The position numbers and the translations under genes were made by a program. This document shows positions 6,011 to 12,396 of a stretch of 16,805 bases of DNA, one piece after another; positions within the stretch are counted from its first letter, which is position 1; every line of letters starts with the position of its first letter. The notes beneath the pieces were generated by a model. That model was not told the origin of the DNA. It worked only from the letters and a program-made list of their open reading frames with translations, and ran no database searches. Source of the stretch: Thomasclavelia sp. (GTDB lineage Bacteria; Bacillota_I; Bacilli_A; Erysipelotrichales; Erysipelotrichaceae); contig JAHHTG010000016.1 in NCBI GenBank assembly GCA_020024765.1, positions 1 to 16,805 on the forward strand, read 5' to 3'.

Positions 6011-8086
6011 ATGAAAAAGCACTTAATTGAATTATTAAATCAAAATTTAAATGGATTAGATGTGCATGAACTTGCACGTCTTTTAGAATGCGAACAAGCC
6101 CAATATTTTGTGGCTTTAAATAAGTTATTAAATGAACTTAGTGATGAACTTGAAATCTATGAAGATGAGAATCATCGCTATTTTAGTTGCGAGGCATTAA
6201 AACTTAAGACTGGTTCATTAATGATTAAGCGAAGTGGGGACGCTTTTATCGACGATGATGAAAGAGGACTTCTAGAAATTGATAAACAAGCCCTTAAGGG
6301 TGCTATGGATAAAGATGTTGTGTTGTATCAAGCATCCCATAAAAGAGCCAAGATTTTTAAGATCATTAAGCATAATATTGATTGTGTTGTTGGCTTGATT
6401 AGAATCCGTCAAGGCAAGGTTTATTTCTATCCTGATGATATTCGCCTTAAAGATTATAAGATAACTAATCTTAAACAATTTAAGCTAAATGATAAAGTTA
6501 AAGTTCGTTGTTTTATTACGGATTATGAAAAGAAAGAACTTAAACTTGAATCAGTCATTGCTTCATTAGATGACCCACAAGCACGTGAATTATCAATTTT
6601 ATATAGTTATAATGTTCCGATGAGTTTCTCAAGTACTGTTGAGAATGAAACAAAAACTTTTAAATCTAAGATTTTGTTGGAAGATTATCCAGAACGGCGC
6701 AATCTAACTAATCAACTTGTTATCACAATTGATGGCGATGATGCGAAGGATTTTGATGACGCAATTTGTGTTGAAAAAGATGGCGATGACTATGTTTTAT
6801 GGGTGCACATCGCTGATGTTTCTTACTATGTTACAAAGAATTCAGCTATTGATAAGAGCGCCTATGAACGAGGCACTTCCATTTATTATGCTGACCATGT
6901 TTTGCCGATGTTGCCTTTTGCTTTATCGAATGAATTATGTTCATTAAAGCCTAATGAAAATCGTTTAGCGTTAAGTGTGAAAATGGTTATTAATGCACAA
7001 GGCGAAGTCAAAGATACAGAAATCTTTGAATCAGTAATTGAATCAAAATATCGTATGACTTATACAAATGTAAATTCCATCTTAGAGGGTGACCATACAT
7101 TATGTGCTAAATATGCAGAACTTGTACCAATGATTCATGATGCTTATAAGTTATCAAGAATTATTCGTAAACGTCGTGAAGATGGTGGTTCTATTGATTT
7201 CGATGAAAATGAAAGTCAATTAAGCATTAAAAATCATAAGGTTGTCGACATTAAACCACGTGTACGTGGCGAAGCTGAAAAAATGATTGAAGATTTCATG
7301 ATTTCTGCAAACGTTGCCGTTGCTACTTATATGAAATATTTAGATTATCCAATGATTTATCGTAATCATGATTATCCAAAAGAAGAAAGATTATTACAAT
7401 TTGTCGAAGTACTTGAAGGTTTGGGTTATGTCTTTAAGGGTAATAAATATCAAATTAAGGGTAAACAATTAAGAGATTGTCTCGATTACTATCGAGATAC
7501 TGATATGGAAATGATTGTTTCAAATTTGATGTTGAGATCGATGGCAAAAGCTGTATATGACAATGTCTCAATTGGTCACTATGGTTTAGGATTAGAAGAT
7601 TATTGTCACTTTACTTCGCCAATTCGCCGATATCCTGATTTAATGGTACATCGTATGGTAAAGAAATATGTCTTAAGTAGTGATCACTATGACGAGATAG
7701 AAAAGGATACAAAGATTAATCAAAATATTGCCAAGGCAATGAGCGAAAAAGAAAGACGTGCTGTTGCAATTGAACGTGATGTCATGGATTTAAAGAAATG
7801 CGAATTTATGGCCGATAAAGTTGGCCAAGTTTATGATGGCATTATTTCTTCTGTTGTTTCATTTGGCTTCTTTGTAAAACTTGAAAATACCGTTGAAGGT
7901 TTAGTTCATGTCAGCAATCTTGATGGTTTCTATGAATTTGATGAGAAACTTGGAGTTTTGCGATCAGGTAATTATACATACCAAGTTGGGCAACGTGTGA
8001 GAGTTAAATGCATTGATGTTGATTTAAGACGCCAAACAATCGATTTCGTCATCTTTAAAAAGAAACGAATTCAACGTTGGATTTAG
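6011..8086 (+). CDS. rnr: ribonuclease R
   Basis: Processive 3'-5' exoribonuclease of the RNase II/R (RNB) family; it degrades structured RNA and works with SmpB-tmRNA in removing faulty mRNAs. Domains in order: N-terminal winged-helix region (about 1-65), cold-shock-type OB folds (about 70-200), RNB catalytic core (about 220-560) and a C-terminal S1 domain from residue 605. Metal-binding acidic residues are in DGDDAKDFDD: Asp241, Asp247, Asp249 and Asp250, with the same spacing as in RNase II. HFTSPIRRYPDLMVHR near 534-548 includes Arg539 and Arg540. At 691 residues it is shorter than B. subtilis RNase R (about 780), because it ends just after S1 with only a short basic tail. The ATG has no Shine-Dalgarno and sits just after a hairpin; no better in-frame start exists upstream. 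Confidence 0.95.
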   Translation: MKKHLIELLNQNLNGLDVHELARLLECEQAQYFVALNKLLNELSDELEIYEDENHRYFSCEALKLKTGSLMIKRSGDAFIDDDERGLLEIDKQALKGAMDKDVVLYQASHKRAKIFKIIKHNIDCVVGLIRIRQGKVYFYPDDIRLKDYKITNLKQFKLNDKVKVRCFITDYEKKELKLESVIASLDDPQARELSILYSYNVPMSFSSTVENETKTFKSKILLEDYPERRNLTNQLVITIDGDDAKDFDDAICVEKDGDDYVLWVHIADVSYYVTKNSAIDKSAYERGTSIYYADHVLPMLPFALSNELCSLKPNENRLALSVKMVINAQGEVKDTEIFESVIESKYRMTYTNVNSILEGDHTLCAKYAELVPMIHDAYKLSRIIRKRREDGGSIDFDENESQLSIKNHKVVDIKPRVRGEAEKMIEDFMISANVAVATYMKYLDYPMIYRNHDYPKEERLLQFVEVLEGLGYVFKGNKYQIKGKQLRDCLDYYRDTDMEMIVSNLMLRSMAKAVYDNVSIGHYGLGLEDYCHFTSPIRRYPDLMVHRMVKKYVLSSDHYDEIEKDTKINQNIAKAMSEKERRAVAIERDVMDLKKCEFMADKVGQVYDGIISSVVSFGFFVKLENTVEGLVHVSNLDGFYEFDEKLGVLRSGNYTYQVGQRVRVKCIDVDLRRQTIDFVIFKKKRIQRWI

Positions 8087-8088
8087 GT

Positions 8089-8094
8089 TATAAT
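8089..8094 (+). promoter_or_regulatory. possible internal -10 box giving a leaderless smpB mRNA
   Basis: A perfect TATAAT ends 6 bases before the smpB ATG, exactly where a -10 box would place the transcription start on the A of the start codon. There is no clear -35 hexamer, so this is tentative; read-through from rnr is also likely. Confidence 0.3.
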
Positions 8095-8100
8095 TAAATT

Positions 8101-8547
8101 ATGGGAAGAAAAGAAATTTCAGTAAATCGCAAAGCGTATCACGATTACTTTATTGAAGATACTTATGAAGCCGGCATTGTTCTTATGGGGACAGAGATTA
8201 AGTCGATTCGTAAGGGTAAAGTACAATTTAAAGATGCCTATATTTCTTTTATTAACAATGAGGCCTTTATTAAAGATATGCATATTGCCGAATATAAAGA
8301 GGGAAATCGTTTTAATCATGATGAAACTCGTGATCGTATACTTTTACTGCATCGTCAAGAAATTACAAAACTTTATGCTAAAAGCAAACTTCAAGGTTAT
8401 ACCGTCATTCCGCTAAAAATGTATCTTGTGGATGGCAAAGCAAAGATGGAGATTGCATTAGCTAAAGGTAAGATGCTATATGATAAGCGTGAAGATGCTA
8501 AAGTCAAAGCAATGAAACTTGAAGCTACTAAAGCGATGAAACGTTAA
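8101..8547 (+). CDS. smpB: SsrA-binding protein SmpB
   Basis: Small basic OB-fold protein that binds the tRNA-like domain of tmRNA and delivers it to stalled ribosomes. The 148-residue product starts with NRKAYHDYFIEDTYEAGIVL and continues with GTEIKSIRKGKVQFKDAYISF and HDETRDRILLLHRQEI, all typical of SmpB. The C-terminus is rich in Lys (KREDAKVKAMK), matching the tail that enters the mRNA channel. It lies 14 bases after rnr and about 1.1 kb from ssrA, its RNA partner, in the same orientation. No Shine-Dalgarno precedes the ATG; a TATAAT is in its place. Confidence 0.96.
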   Translation: MGRKEISVNRKAYHDYFIEDTYEAGIVLMGTEIKSIRKGKVQFKDAYISFINNEAFIKDMHIAEYKEGNRFNHDETRDRILLLHRQEITKLYAKSKLQGYTVIPLKMYLVDGKAKMEIALAKGKMLYDKREDAKVKAMKLEATKAMKR

Positions 8548-8590
8548 AAAAGAGACCATATTCAGGATTTAGTCACTGGATATGGTCTTT
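8546..8590. terminator. bidirectional terminator between smpB and the GH25 gene
   Basis: Thirteen-base arms 8553-8565 and 8576-8588 pair with a single wobble. On the minus strand the stem is followed by a run of Ts complementary to the A tract at 8546-8551, which overlaps the smpB stop codon. On the plus strand the tail is a weaker TTTATT. It serves both convergent genes. Confidence 0.8.
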
Positions 8591-8604
8591 ATTAATATAT
8601 GGAA

Positions 8605-9456
8605 TTATTTATCTTTTTTAATTAGCATAAGATTTAAATCAACAGGTTCTTGAATGCCAGGGATAATACCTTGATCGGTATACTGCCAAATTTTAAAAGC
8701 ATATTCAAAGTAAGGCAAATCATTATATTGGGCAAACCAAATATCATAGTTCATGATTTGATTTAAATCATAATGGAATTTAGACCACTCAAAGTTGGTG
8801 TAGATAATCGAATTATAACCAAAGTCCTCCATTTTCGCACAAAATGATAATGCGAATGTCGTTTTTTCATTATTCGTTAAATCTTCAATTCGCCCTTCAT
8901 CATAATCAATATCTTCTAAGTCATAGGCGACAGGCAAATCGATATCTAAATTTTTAATAGCATCCCGGACAAAATAAGCTTCATCGATTGCTTCAACTTG
9001 AGAAATGGCTTGAGAGAAAAAATAAACACCTACTTTTATACCAGCCTGTTTTGCACCACGATAATTATCGTAGAAAGTTTCATCAAGGTTTAAACTTCCA
9101 CCTTGATAGCCTCGGTAACCAACTCTAAGATATGCAAATTCAACACCGCTTTTGGCAACGTTTTCCCAGTCGATATTCTTTTGGTGTGATGAGACATCAA
9201 TTCCGAATGAAGAGGTATAATTCTCATCTTCATAAGATTTATACATATCGCCACTCAAACAATCTTCATCAAGGAAAGACCTTGGCAAAAGAGATAATGG
9301 ATTTTTTAGGATAACATTATAATCATGGCCGAAGAAGGCTTGATAAGTGCCATAGCATAATAATCCAATTGCAATAGTAAAAGTTAGACATACACATATA
9401 AAAGTTAATAAATGAGGTAGGTCGACCTTGCGTTTAGTTTTGCGTTTCTTTTTCAT
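8605..9456 (-). CDS. membrane-anchored GH25 family lysozyme
   Basis: Glycoside hydrolase family 25 (1,4-beta-N-acetylmuramidase) that cleaves peptidoglycan glycan strands. Residues 1-12 are Lys/Arg-rich, followed by one membrane helix at about 17-38, so the catalytic domain should face outward on a signal anchor. The GH25 core starts with GIDVSSHQ (85-92, Asp87), continues with YLRVGYRG, YFFSQA, and LPVAYDLED with Asp179 and the likely catalytic Glu181, then IIYTNF, IWFAQY and the closing WQYTDQG with VDLN. It ends right after this core, with no wall-binding repeats, so it looks like a housekeeping wall-remodelling enzyme and not a phage endolysin. It is convergent with smpB. No Shine-Dalgarno is visible; a -10-like box lies 6 bases upstream of the ATG. 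Confidence 0.9.
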   Translation of the reverse strand: MKKKRKTKRKVDLPHLLTFICVCLTFTIAIGLLCYGTYQAFFGHDYNVILKNPLSLLPRSFLDEDCLSGDMYKSYEDENYTSSFGIDVSSHQKNIDWENVAKSGVEFAYLRVGYRGYQGGSLNLDETFYDNYRGAKQAGIKVGVYFFSQAISQVEAIDEAYFVRDAIKNLDIDLPVAYDLEDIDYDEGRIEDLTNNEKTTFALSFCAKMEDFGYNSIIYTNFEWSKFHYDLNQIMNYDIWFAQYNDLPYFEYAFKIWQYTDQGIIPGIQEPVDLNLMLIKKDK

Positions 9457-9462
9457 GTCTTA

Positions 9463-9491
9463 ATCATATCGGTTTTTAGGAGATGTTTAAA
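9463..9491 (-). promoter_or_regulatory. possible promoter giving a leaderless GH25 mRNA
   Basis: On the minus strand a -35-like TTTAAA (9486-9491) and -10 TATGAT (9463-9468) are separated by 17 bases. The start site would fall at the ATG itself (9456), which fits the lack of a ribosome binding site. Confidence 0.4.
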
Positions 9492-9599
9492 GAGTTAAAA
9501 GTTAATGTTAGGAAAGCTGCTTAAGTAATGCTGAAAGATATATGCTTAAGCATGTAATTAATTTATATGAATATCGAATGTATGTATAATGCCATATGA

Positions 9600-9628
9600 T
9601 TGACAAAAATTATGCATAAGTGTATAAA
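9600..9628 (+). promoter_or_regulatory. sigma-A promoter of ssrA
   Basis: Perfect TTGACA (9600-9605) and TATAAA (9623-9628) with a 17-base spacer, ending 10 bases before the mature tmRNA 5' end. A second TATAAT at 9585-9590 lacks a good -35. The 9457-9599 stretch also has TGCTTAAG twice (9518-9525, 9543-9550) with no assigned role. Confidence 0.85.
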
Positions 9629-9638
9629 TATGTTACCT

Positions 9639-9986
9639 GGGGATGTCTTGGTTTCGACAGGTTTATGCTGGGTACTATAAGCAGTGGAGTGATGACCTAA
9701 TCATCAACAAAAAATAAACGGAAATAAAAACCAATTAGCTTTCGCTTAATAGTCTAATAGTTGACTGCGAAACCTTCAAATAGTGTTGCCTCGCCATTAT
9801 TTGTCGTAATTCAGAGGATAGGAGTAGTTAGTTAGCCTATATCTAATGATTCGAAAACCGAAAAGGCAAATTCAATGGTGGTTGTCTAAGCCAGGTCCAT
9901 TGTCTTATTTAAAGTTAGACTAAACTGTAGAAAGTGGTACGTGGGGCTACTCTTGGACACGGGTTCGAGTCCCGTCATCTCCACCA
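9639..9986 (+). ncRNA. ssrA: transfer-messenger RNA (tmRNA)
   Basis: Ribosome-rescue RNA acting with SmpB; it adds a degradation tag to stalled nascent chains. The 5' GGGGATG pairs with the 3' CATCTCC to make a 7-bp acceptor stem, followed by A and an encoded CCA at 9984-9986. The TTTCGACAGG near the 5' end and the T-arm ACGGG-TTCGAGT-CCCGT near the 3' end are tmRNA hallmarks. The total of 348 nt is normal for a one-piece Firmicutes tmRNA. It has its own promoter and terminator and lies close to smpB and rnr. Confidence 0.96.
9720..9749 (+). other. tmRNA tag-peptide reading frame
   Basis: Within ssrA, the frame GGA AAT AAA AAC CAA TTA GCT TTC GCT TAA encodes GNKNQLAFA, followed by a second stop TAG. 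With the Ala carried by tmRNA the tag would be AGNKNQLAFA. The hydrophobic LAFA end fits a ClpXP-type degron. The resume codon is inferred from its place after AATAAAC, as in other Firmicutes, and could be off by a codon. Confidence 0.7.
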
Positions 9987-9997
9987 TAGTAAAATTC

Positions 9998-10029
9998 AAA
10001 GATTTGATGTATAAGTATCAAATCTTTTT
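9998..10029 (+). terminator. intrinsic terminator after ssrA
   Basis: Perfect 11-bp arms AAAGATTTGAT (9998-10008) and ATCAAATCTTT (10017-10027) followed by Ts, starting 12 bases after the tmRNA 3' end. Confidence 0.9.
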
Positions 10030-10102
10030 ATTTTGCATTTATGTTGTGTTTTGAGATATTTACGAGATACGTTATTTAATTATTTATTAATATAGAAAAA
10101 CA

Positions 10103-10131
10103 TTGCAATTAAAGGTTCAAATTGATATAAT
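10103..10131 (+). promoter_or_regulatory. promoter of the tRNA-Arg gene
   Basis: TTGCAA (10103-10108) and perfect TATAAT (10126-10131) with a 17-base spacer, about 18 bases before the mature tRNA. Confidence 0.75.
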
Positions 10132-10148
10132 AATTAAGCAAGAAATGT

Positions 10149-10225
10149 GTCTACGTAGCTCAGCTGGATAGAGCATACGCCTTCTAAGCGTACGGTCGGG
10201 GGTTCGAGTCCCTCCGTGGACGCCA
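10149..10225 (+). tRNA. tRNA-Arg (anticodon UCU)
   Basis: A 77-nt cloverleaf with acceptor stem GTCTACG/CGTGGAC, D-arm GCTC...GAGC, anticodon stem TACGC/GCGTA, loop CTTCTAA with anticodon TCT at 10183-10185, T-arm GGGGG-TTCGAGT-CCCTC, discriminator G and an encoded CCA. It reads AGA codons (and AGG by wobble). It stands alone between its own promoter and terminator. Confidence 0.96.
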
Positions 10226-10236
10226 TCTTAAATATT

Positions 10237-10265
10237 AAACCTTCAGAGAAATCTGAAGGTTTTTT
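10237..10265 (+). terminator. intrinsic terminator after tRNA-Arg
   Basis: Perfect 11-bp arms 10237-10247 and 10252-10262 closed by a GAAA loop, followed by Ts. Confidence 0.92.
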
Positions 10266-10343
10266 CTTATTAGATGATTAATTTAATAATTTAAAATTTA
10301 ATTCATAATGATTCATCATTGCGTGAATAGAATATTTTGGGTA

Positions 10344-10367
10344 TAAAAAAAGCTGCAATTAGCAGCT
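10344..10367 (-). terminator. terminator overlapping the end of the DUF6465-like gene
   Basis: Read on the minus strand, AGCTGC (10367-10362) pairs with GCAGCT (10356-10351) and is followed by seven Ts (10350-10344). The TAA stop of the gene (10361-10359) lies in the loop, so the last codons are part of the terminator stem. Confidence 0.85.
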
Positions 10368-10568
10368 GATTTTTCCTTGGACTTCTTTGCCACCTTTAAG
10401 TTCAGCTACATAATAGCATTCGCTTTCAATAGGTTTGAAATATAAGTTAAGATTTGTGATTGTGTTTACTTTGATACCAGCTGCTTTGATTTCTTCTTTA
10501 ACAGCTTTTTCTAATTCGGCAATAATAGTATCGTTACCATTTGCTTGGACTGTGATTGTAGTCTTCAT
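10359..10568 (-). CDS. small DUF6465-like protein, function unknown
   Basis: A 69-residue, probably cytosolic protein. I recognise it from memory as similar to the DUF6465 family of small Firmicutes proteins: MKTTITVQ at the start, a Lys/Glu-rich helix (about 16-30), then NLNLYFKPIES and YYVAELKGG. The pattern beta-helix-beta-beta suggests a small alpha/beta domain. No catalytic motif is visible. Translation looks strong: AAGGAGGG lies 4 bases upstream of the ATG. It has its own promoter and terminator and is divergent from the arc operon leader. Function is unknown. Confidence 0.8.
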   Translation of the reverse strand: MKTTITVQANGNDTIIAELEKAVKEEIKAAGIKVNTITNLNLYFKPIESECYYVAELKGGKEVQGKISC

Positions 10569-10595
10569 AAAACCCTCCTTGATTTAATAAACACA

Positions 10596-10623
10596 ATTAT
10601 AGACGATAAAAAATAATGTTCAA
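10596..10623 (-). promoter_or_regulatory. promoter of the DUF6465-like gene
   Basis: On the minus strand TTGAAC (10623-10618) and perfect TATAAT (10601-10596) are separated by 16 bases, upstream of a strong ribosome site. It faces away from the arc promoter at 10733. Confidence 0.7.
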
Positions 10624-10732
10624 ATTTGAAAAGGCTTACATGTAAAAAAAGGTGAAAATAGGGGTTAAAAGATGATTATAAGGGTATTATTTAAGAAAAA
10701 TAGTGTATATATTATTATTTTCACATAGTAGA

Positions 10733-10741
10733 TGTTATAAT
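10733..10741 (+). promoter_or_regulatory. extended -10 promoter of the arc operon
   Basis: TGT followed by a perfect TATAAT (10736-10741) is an extended -10 element; the -35 region is A/T-rich with no clear hexamer. Transcription would begin near 10748 and produce a leader of about 355 bases before arcA. A weaker alternative -10 (TAATAT, 11028-11033) lies closer to arcA. Confidence 0.6.
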
Positions 10742-10748
10742 GTAATTA

Positions 10749-11074
10749 GCAAATACCTAAGATGCATGTTTGATCATCTTCATCTGAATAGCTTTAATCC
10801 AAGTTGGTATTTGTCCCAATTCGTTGATTACCAATATTTCAAGCCTTATGTTGGTGCATATGTACTAATTTAAGTTGCATAGCCGTTTCCAAATGGAATG
10901 AATTATACAATATTTTTATTAGTTTATGTCCCTCATAGGTAATGAAAGGTTGATATCATATAGGAGTGGAGTGAGAACGGCCCTACAGACTTAAGAAAGT
11001 GCGCAATTTCTTAAATCTGGAATGACATAATATAAGCGCTTATGATCGTAGGTCGGCATTCACAAAAATTTTTG
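10749..11074 (+). promoter_or_regulatory. long structured leader of the arc operon
   Basis: This stretch has no credible coding frame but a dense series of pairings. GCAAATACC (10749-10757) with GGTATTTGT (10806-10814) encloses two shorter helices (10759-10764/10775-10780 and a 5-bp helix near 10790-10805), a three-way-junction shape. An 8-bp hairpin follows (10830-10837/10848-10855). A long imperfect hairpin spans 10864-10923. CAGA-C-TTAAGAAA (10986-10998) pairs with TTTCTTAA-A-TCTG (11007-11019) with one mismatch. Next come GAATG (11020-11024)/CATTC (11057-11061) around the palindrome ATAAGCGCTTAT (11032-11043), and CAAAAATTTTTG (11063-11074). I could not match it to a known riboswitch, T-box, 6S, SRP or RNase P RNA. 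It could be a cis-regulatory RNA, a separate small RNA or a set of operators. Confidence 0.5.
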
Positions 11075-11103
11075 TTTTAACGAAAGTGAGGATTTTATAA
11101 GAA

Positions 11104-12333
11104 ATGCAAGGAATTCACGTAACAAGTGAAGTTAAAACACTTAAGAAAGTTTTATTACACAGACCAGGTAACGAATTATTAAACTTAACTCCAGATACTT
11201 TAAGCGAGTTATTATTCGATGATATTCCTGATCTAAAATTAGCTCAAGAAGAACATGATCGTTTCGCTCAAATTCTTAGAGATCATGGTGCAGAAGTTGT
11301 TTATCTAGAAGATTTAATGACTGAAACATTAGATGCTCATCCAGAATTAAGAGAACAATTCATCGATCAAATTATCGCTGAAGGTGGCGTTAAGAAAGAA
11401 TCTTGGAAGACAGCTTTAAAGACTTTCTTCATGAACATCAAAGATACTAAACAATTAGTATTACAAACAATGGCTGGTGTTACATTAGCTGAATTAGGTG
11501 ATGTTAAGTCTAACTCATTATCAGACCAATTAGGTGCTGAATCTCATTTAGCATTAAACCCAATGCCAAACTTATACTTCACTCGTGACCCATTCGCTTC
11601 AGTAGGTAACGGTGCAGTTATCAACAAGATGTACTCAGTAACACGTAACCGTGAAACAATTTATGCAGACTACATCTTCCGTTTCCACCCAGAATATGCT
11701 GGTAACGTTCCTGATTTATACGGACGTAAGAACCAATACCATATCGAAGGTGGTGACGTTCTAAATGTTAACGAACACTTATTATTCATCGGTATTTCTC
11801 AAAGAACAGAAGCTCAAGCTATCGAAGATTTAGCTATGAAGATGTTCTATGAAAACGAAGGAAATAAGATCGAAACAATCGTTGCATTCAACATTCCTAA
11901 TAACCGTGCTATGATGCACTTAGATACAGTATTCACACAAATCGATACTGATGCATTCACAATTCACCCAGGTATCATGGGTACATTACAAGTATTCGAA
12001 ATCACAGCTGACCGCGCTAACCACGGTTTAAGCATTAAGGAACACACTGGTAAACTAGAAGAAATCCTAGCTCACTTCATGGGTCTTGAAAAAGTTCGTT
12101 TATTCCCATGTGGTGCTGGTGATCCACTTGCTGCTGAACGTGAACAATGGAACGATGGTTCTAATACATTAACAATCGCTCCAGGTGTTATCGTTGTTTA
12201 CGAAAGAAACTACGTAACTAACCAATACTTAAAGGATAACGGATTTACAGTTCTTGAACTACACGCTTCTAACTTATGCGTAGGACGTGGTGGACCAAGA
12301 TGTATGTCAATGCCATTAGTTCGTGAAGACTAA
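11104..12333 (+). CDS. arcA: arginine deiminase
   Basis: Cytosolic enzyme hydrolysing L-arginine to citrulline and ammonia, first step of the arginine deiminase pathway. The 409 residues are full length. Guanidino-group-modifying fold residues are visible: FTRDPF (159-164, Arg161 and Asp162), HIEGGDVLN (213-221, Glu215 and Asp218), MMHLDTVF (His272) and the catalytic Cys400 in GRGGPRCMSMPLVRED at the C-terminus. The ribosome site GTGAGG (11086-11091) is about 12 bases upstream, somewhat long. Codons are strongly biased to TTA, GGT, GCT and AAC, as in the rest of this operon, suggesting high expression. It is the first gene after the long leader, and arcB follows after 63 bases with no real terminator, only a weak A/T-only inverted repeat (12338-12344/12368-12374). 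Confidence 0.97.
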   Translation: MQGIHVTSEVKTLKKVLLHRPGNELLNLTPDTLSELLFDDIPDLKLAQEEHDRFAQILRDHGAEVVYLEDLMTETLDAHPELREQFIDQIIAEGGVKKESWKTALKTFFMNIKDTKQLVLQTMAGVTLAELGDVKSNSLSDQLGAESHLALNPMPNLYFTRDPFASVGNGAVINKMYSVTRNRETIYADYIFRFHPEYAGNVPDLYGRKNQYHIEGGDVLNVNEHLLFIGISQRTEAQAIEDLAMKMFYENEGNKIETIVAFNIPNNRAMMHLDTVFTQIDTDAFTIHPGIMGTLQVFEITADRANHGLSIKEHTGKLEEILAHFMGLEKVRLFPCGAGDPLAAEREQWNDGSNTLTIAPGVIVVYERNYVTNQYLKDNGFTVLELHASNLCVGRGGPRCMSMPLVRED

Positions 12334-12396
12334 TTCTAATTTTACAAAAAACAAAAAACAATTTAATTAAAATTTTATAGGAGAACAAAATTAATT

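Noticed and set aside
9518..9552. Repeated TGCTTAAG upstream of ssrA
   Set aside because: Only two copies of a partly palindromic 8-mer in AT-rich sequence, outside the promoter boxes; not enough to call a regulatory site.
10301..10327. Nested inverted repeat ATTCA...TGAAT with ATGAT...ATCAT, considered as an ArgR box
   Set aside because: It lies downstream of the DUF6465-like gene terminator and over 700 bases from arcA, and it fits the ArgR consensus poorly; likely chance in AT-rich sequence.
10759..10870. Short minus-strand frame opposite the arc leader, ending ...IKHAS
   Set aside because: It spans only about 35 codons between stops, lacks a start and ribosome site, and I recognise no family. 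A decayed gene remnant cannot be excluded, but RNA structure explains the region better.
10749..11103. Known structured RNA (T-box, 6S, SRP, RNase P or a known riboswitch) before arcA
   Set aside because: The conserved sequences expected (for example the T-box antiterminator TGGNACCGCG, or the RNase P GAGGAAAGTCC) are absent. I leave it as an unassigned leader.
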